15,780 nucleotides of DNA, taken from positions 1-15,780 of the forward strand of contig JBKPRX010000051.1 of NCBI GenBank assembly GCA_046734795.1, given 5' to 3'. Below are positions 12,280 through 15,780 of the stretch, piece by piece. Position numbers and translations under genes: made by a program. The stretch comes from JBKPRX01 sp046734795 (lineage in GTDB: Bacteria > Actinomycetota > Thermoleophilia > Gaiellales > Gaiellaceae). The notes beneath the pieces were generated by a model. The model worked only from the letters and a program-made list of their open reading frames with translations. It did not search any database and was not told the DNA's origin. Position 1 is the first letter of the stretch. Each line of letters begins with the position of its first letter.

Positions 12280-14681
12280 CGGCAGCGCGCGCGACCATCC
12301 TCGTCGTCGACGACCAGCCGCAGAACCTCGTGACACTGGAAGCGATCCTCGCGCCGCTCGGCCACCAGCTCGTCTGCGTCGAGTCGGGCGAAGCCGCGCT
12401 GCGCGAGCTGCTCCATCACGATTTCGCCTGCATCCTCCTCGACGTTCAGATGCCGAAGCTCGATGGCTTCGAGACTGCGCATCTGATCAAGGAGCGCGAA
12501 CGGACGAAGCACGTGCCGATCGTGTTCCTGACAGCGCTCTCCACGGACGAGCAGCACGTCTTCCGCGGCTATTCCGCCGGCGCCGTGGATTATCTCTTCA
12601 AGCCGTTCGATCCGGACATGCTCCGCTCGAAAGTCTCCGTGTTCGTCGAGTTGTGGGAGAAGACAGCAGAGCTCCGCCGGCAGGCCGAGCGACTCCGTGA
12701 GCAAGAGCTGAGAGAGCTGCGGCTCGAGAGCGAAGAACGCTACCGGCAGCTCGCCGACGCGATGCCGCAGATCGTGTGGACGTCCGACGCCGAGGGCGGC
12801 GCGACGTACTTCAACCAGCGCTGGTTCGACTACACGGGCATCCGGCGTGAAGATGCGGGACCGCAGTCGTGGCAGGCGATCGTCCATGAGGACGATCTGC
12901 AACAGGCGCTGCAACGGCGGATGCAAACGCTCGTCACGGGCGATGTGTTCGAGGTCGAGTATCGGCTTCGGTCGGTCGACGGCGACTATCGCTGGCACCT
13001 CGGTCGCGCAGTTCCGATCCGCGACGACGCCGGACGCATCGCCTTCTGGGTCGGCACCGCGACCGACATCCACGACCGCAAGCGCGATGCGGACGAGCGC
13101 AGGTTCATCGCCGAGGCCGCGGAGATCCTCGGCAGCTCGCTCGACTACGAGACGACGCTCGCGCGAGTCGCGGAGGCGGCCGTGCCCGCGATCGCCGATT
13201 GGTGCGCTGTCGACATCTTGGACGGCGACGGCTCGCTCCGTCGTGTCGCGCTCGCGCACGAGGATCCGCAGAAGATCGTGTTCGCACGCGAGCTGCAGGA
13301 GCGCTACCCGCCCGAGGGCGACGCCTCGCAAGGCCCCGCGGCTGTGATTCGGACCGGTGAGCCCGAGCTCGTACCGGAGATTCCGCCTGAGCAGATCGCT
13401 GCGGCCGCGCGAGACGAGATGCATGCGGAGCTGATCGCGGAGCTCGGCCTCCGTTCGTACATCTGCGTCCCGCTCGTCGCACGCGACCGCGTCGTCGGCG
13501 CGATGACGTTCGTCGCCGCCGAATCGGGACGAAGCTTTGAGGCGACTGACCTCGCCGTCGCCAAGGAAGTCGCGCGGCGCGCCGCCACCGCGATCGACAA
13601 CGCGCGCCTGTACCGCGCGGCCGAGCAACGTGGGCAGGCCGCTCGCGTCCTCGCGACGATCGGCGACGGCGTCATGCTCGTCGACCAGGAGCAGCGCATC
13701 CGCCTTTGGAACAACGCCGCGCAGGCAATCACCGGCCTCGACGAGGCCGACGTGCTCGGAAAGCCCGCCGAGGCGGCAATCTCGAGCTGGCGAGAGATCG
13801 TGGCGCGCGTTCCGATCGCGAGCGCCGGCGAGCTGCCGTCGCCGATCAGCCTTCCGCTCGAGGTCGGGAAGCGCGAGCTGTGGCTCTCGATGTCCGCCGT
13901 GGGGTTCGAGGACGGAACCGTCTACGCGTTCCGCGACCTGACGGCCGACCGGGCGCTCGAAGAACTCCGACAGGACCTCGTCGCCACCGTGTCGCACGAG
14001 CTGCGAACGCCGCTTGCAGCAATCTACGGCGCCGCGTTGACGCTTCGCCGCAGCGACGTCGAGTTGCAAGGCGAGCTGCGGCTGAAGCTCCTCGAGGTGA
14101 TCGCGGAGGAATCCGAGCAGCTCTCATCGATCGTCGACGACCTTCTCCTCGCAAGCCAGCTCGACTCGGGGAAGCTCCAGGTCAACATCGAGCGTTGCGA
14201 CCCCCGCTCGCTCGCCGCATCAGTCGTCGATGCCGCACGCGCACGCCTTCCGGAGGCGATCGAGCTCGTGCTCGACGCCAGCGACTCGCTGCCGCACGTC
14301 CAAGCGGACCCTGAGCAGCTGCGCCAGGTGCTGACGAACATCGTCGACAACGCGATCAAGTACTCGCCGGAAGGCGGTCGCATCGCACTGAGGCTCGACG
14401 AACGTGAGGCGTATCTCCGGTTCGCCGTCTCCGACAGCGGCCTCGGAATTCCTCAGAGCGCTCAACGTCAGATCTTCGAGAAGTTCTTCCGCGTCGACCC
14501 ACAGATGACTGGGGGCATCGGCGGCAGCGGACTCGGGTTGTACATCTCGCGCGAGCTCGTGCACCGCGTGAACGGACGCATCTGGGTCGAGTCGCGAATC
14601 GGCGAGGGATCGACCTTCTACGTCGAGATCCCACTGGCGCACGGCCGAACCGCAGCGCCGACTGCGTCCGCGACGGCCTAG
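12276..14681 (+). CDS. Hybrid histidine kinase with N-terminal receiver (REC-PAS-GAF-PAS-HisKA-HATPase)
   Basis: The 801-residue soluble kinase starts at GTG 12276, inside the cheB stop (4-nt GTGA overlap), so translation is coupled. The frame is open further upstream, but that sequence is antisense-like shadow over cheB. The N-terminal receiver (about 6-125) has VVDDQ, phospho-acceptor D56 (LLDVQMP) and K109 (FKPFD). A short coiled coil (126-153) is followed by a PAS/PAC domain (about 156-270, with VWTSDAEG and YFNQRWFDYTG), a GAF domain (about 276-448), a second PAS (about 455-560, DGVMLVDQEQRIRLWNNAA), HisKA with H574 (VSHELRTPL) and HATPase with N-box N692 and G2 GGSGLGL (749-755). No membrane segment is seen. 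The receiver at the front could accept phosphate from, or be tuned by, the upstream poly-HAMP kinase. Output partner unknown. Confidence 0.94.
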   Translation: MTAARATILVVDDQPQNLVTLEAILAPLGHQLVCVESGEAALRELLHHDFACILLDVQMPKLDGFETAHLIKERERTKHVPIVFLTALSTDEQHVFRGYSAGAVDYLFKPFDPDMLRSKVSVFVELWEKTAELRRQAERLREQELRELRLESEERYRQLADAMPQIVWTSDAEGGATYFNQRWFDYTGIRREDAGPQSWQAIVHEDDLQQALQRRMQTLVTGDVFEVEYRLRSVDGDYRWHLGRAVPIRDDAGRIAFWVGTATDIHDRKRDADERRFIAEAAEILGSSLDYETTLARVAEAAVPAIADWCAVDILDGDGSLRRVALAHEDPQKIVFARELQERYPPEGDASQGPAAVIRTGEPELVPEIPPEQIAAAARDEMHAELIAELGLRSYICVPLVARDRVVGAMTFVAAESGRSFEATDLAVAKEVARRAATAIDNARLYRAAEQRGQAARVLATIGDGVMLVDQEQRIRLWNNAAQAITGLDEADVLGKPAEAAISSWREIVARVPIASAGELPSPISLPLEVGKRELWLSMSAVGFEDGTVYAFRDLTADRALEELRQDLVATVSHELRTPLAAIYGAALTLRRSDVELQGELRLKLLEVIAEESEQLSSIVDDLLLASQLDSGKLQVNIERCDPRSLAASVVDAARARLPEAIELVLDASDSLPHVQADPEQLRQVLTNIVDNAIKYSPEGGRIALRLDEREAYLRFAVSDSGLGIPQSAQRQIFEKFFRVDPQMTGGIGGSGLGLYISRELVHRVNGRIWVESRIGEGSTFYVEIPLAHGRTAAPTASATA

Positions 14682-14685
14682 GGCT

Positions 14686-15780
14686 CTACCAGCCGGGGAG
14701 CCAGCTCAAGAGCTTGCTCATGTGGACACCGTCGAGCAGCGCGCCGATGAACACGGCCGCGAGGACGGCGACAGTCAGCCCGGCGAGCGCGAGCAGCGCG
14801 ATCGTCACGAACTTTCTCGCCTTCGAGGGCGGGGGCTTCTTCGGAGCGAGCTGCATCGTCCGCCCGCCGACGAAGATCGCAACGCCGAGCGCGACGATCA
14901 CGACCCAGACGCCTGCGAGCACCCAGCTCAGGCGGCCGAGCCAATGGATCGTCTCGGCCTCCGCGACCGCAATGGCTGCGGCGATCGCGATCGCGGCGAG
15001 CACGAGTCCGAGGACGAGCCAGCGCGTCGGCCGCAGCGCCGAGCCGAGCAGCACGAGCGTCCCGCGCAGAAAGCCGAGGACGAGCTTGACCGCGAGCGCG
15101 CTTTGCACGGTTCCGAGGACCGCTGCGCTCACGTGGGCCGAGCGGCCGAGCAAGCCCGCGACTTCAGGGCCGCGCAGCGTGCGATCGATCGCACCGGCCC
15201 GGAGCTTGTCGAGCTCCGCGTCCAGCTTGGCGGAATCTTTCGGGTCGATTTCCTTCTCCTCCGCGACGATGGCGCGCTGGGCATCGCGCACGAGCCCGGC
15301 GATCAGCTCCGGATCGAACTCGTCTGTGGGCAGGAGCGTCGTGATCACGCGGTCGGCGGCGTCGAGCCGGCCCCAGAGCATGTCGTTCTGCCGCCAGTCG
15401 AGCCGGAAGAAGCCGCCAAAGTGGTTGACCTCGATCCCGCCGAGCTTGCGTGTCTTCTCGCCGATCTCGTCGACGATGCTCGTCGCGTCCTCCGGGCTGA
15501 CCCGAATCACCTCGACGCGGTCGGACTCGCCGACGGAGCCGTACGTGAGCGGCAGCAGCACCGAGTCGTAGAGCACGAAACGGTCGTAGTAGTCACCGAG
15601 CTTCGTGACGAGGTTCGACGGGACACCGTGCTTCGCCGCCTCCAGGATCTTCTTACGACCACCCGCGTCGTCGGGACCGATCACCGGTGCGAGCGCTCCC
15701 CGTACCGCCTCGGCAAAGGTCGTCAACGCTGTCGCCAAAGCAGGCTGATTCTCGAGATACCTCGACGCGTTGAGAATGGC
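14686..15780 (-). CDS. C-terminal part of a patatin-related protein (DUF3376-like, membrane segments)
   Basis: 364 residues are visible and the reading frame is still open at the right edge. The TTG at 15738 is therefore not a believable start, and the gene is taken as 5'-truncated by the window. The segment VEVIRVSPEDATS...NHFGGFFRLDWRQND, then MLWGRLDAADRVI (about 89-146), matches the DUF3376 region that follows the patatin phospholipase domain in large actinobacterial patatin-related proteins. The patatin GxSxG and Asp motifs would lie outside the window, so lipase activity is inferred. After a charged helical stretch (160-200), three or four hydrophobic segments follow at about 217-249, 254-274, 284-305 and 323-350, suggesting a C-terminal membrane anchor. 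It converges on the second kinase with a 4-bp gap and no obvious terminator. Confidence 0.8.
   Translation of the reverse strand, partial: AILNASRYLENQPALATALTTFAEAVRGALAPVIGPDDAGGRKKILEAAKHGVPSNLVTKLGDYYDRFVLYDSVLLPLTYGSVGESDRVEVIRVSPEDATSIVDEIGEKTRKLGGIEVNHFGGFFRLDWRQNDMLWGRLDAADRVITTLLPTDEFDPELIAGLVRDAQRAIVAEEKEIDPKDSAKLDAELDKLRAGAIDRTLRGPEVAGLLGRSAHVSAAVLGTVQSALAVKLVLGFLRGTLVLLGSALRPTRWLVLGLVLAAIAIAAAIAVAEAETIHWLGRLSWVLAGVWVVIVALGVAIFVGGRTMQLAPKKPPPSKARKFVTIALLALAGLTVAVLAAVFIGALLDGVHMSKLLSWLPGW

Noticed and set aside
14676..14700. Possible terminator GGCT-CTACC-AGCC between the convergent kinase and patatin genes
   Set aside because: The stem is only 4 bp with no T-run, so it is expected by chance at this GC content.
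15738..15738. TTG at 15738 as the start of the patatin-related gene
   Set aside because: The frame remains open to the window edge, and the visible part lacks the patatin domain expected ahead of DUF3376, so the gene surely starts outside.

Overview
The window is GC-rich and gene-dense, with GTG starts, translational overlaps and almost no spacers. It carries an acyl-CoA carboxylase set: a biotin carboxylase, a PccB-type carboxyltransferase and a possible epsilon-like peptide. This points to an actinobacterium. A Thermoleophilia-like lineage is my inference from the gene types, not something the sequence proves. No tRNA, rRNA, CRISPR array, insertion sequence or prophage gene was seen.

Left part (1-4349), housekeeping genes on interleaved strands. 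On the minus strand: the 5' two-fifths or so of a biotin carboxylase gene (runs off the left edge), a 59-residue CxxC...CxxC protein, a 44-residue acidic peptide that may be an acyl-CoA carboxylase epsilon subunit, and a full PccB/AccD-type carboxyltransferase. On the plus strand between them: pgsA (phosphatidylglycerophosphate synthase) and a secreted NlpC/P60 cell-wall hydrolase with SLH-like segments and a Ser/Thr-rich linker. Spacers are 23-39 bp at divergent pairs, and the NlpC and carboxyltransferase stop codons overlap.

The 248-bp stretch 4350-4597 is the only sizeable non-coding region. It holds an exact TTGACA box, three short inverted repeats and a strong ribosome binding site.

Central part (4598-14681), one four-gene signalling operon, tightly coupled (gaps of 4 and 7 nt, then a 4-nt overlap). 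(1) A 2076-residue soluble hybrid histidine kinase made of 12 canonical HAMP modules alternating with 11 HAMP-like modules, then GAF, a long Glu/Gln-rich coiled coil, HisKA, HATPase and three receivers. The last ten HAMP units repeat with an exact 276-bp period. (2) A CheR methyltransferase. (3) A CheB methylesterase without a receiver. (4) An 801-residue REC-PAS-GAF-PAS-HisKA-HATPase kinase. There is no chemoreceptor, CheA, CheW, HPt or output domain in the window. My reading is a receptor-less, chemosensory-like module in which a fungal group III (Nik1/Os-1)-like poly-HAMP kinase may be the input, and possibly the methylation target.

Right edge (14686-15780): a convergent minus-strand gene, cut by the window end, encoding the C-terminal part of a patatin-related protein (DUF3376-like region plus several membrane segments).
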